Source: Deltaproteobacteria bacterium (GTDB lineage: Bacteria; Desulfobacterota; DSM-4660; Desulfatiglandales; Desulfatiglandaceae). From it: a stretch of DNA of 5,612 bases. The notes beneath the pieces were generated by a model. That model had not been told where the DNA came from. It was given only the letters and a program-made list of their open reading frames with translations, and searched no databases. The position numbers and the translations under genes are program-made. The stretch is taken from positions 2,925-8,536 of the forward strand of contig JAFDAP010000165.1 in NCBI GenBank assembly GCA_019313765.1. Direction: 5' to 3'. This document shows positions 5,456-5,612 of this stretch, one piece after another (the first letter of the stretch is position 1; the number at the start of each line of letters is the position of its first letter).

Positions 5456-5509
5456 GTAGCGCAGGGCTTTAGCCCTGCATCAAATGGCAGAGCTAAAGCT
5501 CTGCGCTAC
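5456..5509. repeat. Double-hairpin inverted repeat (GTAGCGCAGGGCT type)
   Basis: GTAGCGCAG (5456-5464) is inverted as CTGCGCTAC (5501-5509). Between them are two perfect small hairpins, GCAGGGCT-TT-AGCCCTGC (5461-5478) and GCAGAGCT-AA-AGCTCTGC (5487-5504). The 23-base arms match as an inverted repeat with two differences, and those differences keep each small hairpin perfect. A run of eight A follows. I recognise this from memory as a common intergenic repeat type of environmental bacteria. Confidence 0.75.
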
Positions 5510-5530
5510 AAAAAAAGGCTGTATGCCGTC

Positions 5531-5590
5531 GTAGGGCGGGCCACTGCCTGCCCTGTTGAATGCGGAGCATATTCAACCGGGGTGCCCGCC
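5531..5590. repeat. GGCGGGC..GCCCGCC hairpin repeat with inner GTTGAAT/ATTCAAC
   Basis: GGCGGGC (5535-5541) pairs with GCCCGCC (5584-5590), and inside it GTTGAAT (5555-5561) pairs with ATTCAAC (5571-5577), with CCC/GGG between. TTTT follows at 5591-5594 on the plus strand, so it could end a plus-strand transcript, but no such gene is visible. It looks like a dispersed intergenic repeat, and the remaining 5591-5612 is GC-rich with no readable feature. Confidence 0.6.
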
Positions 5591-5612
5591 TTTTCGGTCG
5601 GCGCGGCGGGAC

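Noticed and set aside
1..5612. tRNA, rRNA, riboswitch, defence or biosynthetic system
   Set aside because: No cloverleaf, rRNA segment, conserved riboswitch core, nuclease-toxin pair or modular enzyme was seen. The genes are ordinary housekeeping or accessory types.

Overview
This is an ordinary bacterial chromosomal stretch with five confident protein genes, all on the minus strand. They sit among unusually repeat-rich intergenic DNA. The moderate GC content, the AT-rich 'AAATTCCAAAT' repeat arms, the GGATGTT-type tandem repeat and the TAGCGCAGGGCTTTAGCCC hairpin resemble repeats I associate from memory with Desulfobacterota (deltaproteobacterial) genomes and related metagenome bins. That assignment is an inference. 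No rRNA, tRNA or other taxonomic marker is present.

Reading in the direction of transcription (right to left): 5336-5612 is intergenic and holds three hairpin repeats. An M29-family metallo-aminopeptidase (4160-5335) follows. After 38 bp comes a 12-TM major facilitator transporter (2871-4121), probably in the same transcription unit. A weak T-tailed hairpin follows its stop. The 428-bp gap 2443-2870 contains a composite inverted-repeat element with a 4 x 7-bp tandem repeat and a 40-bp sequence that recurs at the left window edge. Next is a sugar phosphate isomerase/epimerase-type TIM-barrel protein (1654-2442), whose last residues are encoded by repeat DNA. The 438-bp gap 1216-1653 is filled mostly by a 381-bp inverted-repeat (MITE-like) unit carrying a coding-like remnant. 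A small DUF2784 membrane protein (835-1215) then overlaps a YprB-type RNase H-like exonuclease (102-884). A strong GC-rich terminator-like hairpin lies at the left edge.

The genes do not make an obvious pathway. A cytosolic aminopeptidase plus a transporter could serve peptide or amino-acid use, but the transporter's substrate cannot be read from sequence. I found no defence system, CRISPR array, prophage or biosynthetic cluster. The most interesting material is the intergenic repeat architecture: one repeat family with similar ends and different cores, a small hairpin repeat with stem-preserving differences, and the merging of one element with the 3' end of the isomerase gene.
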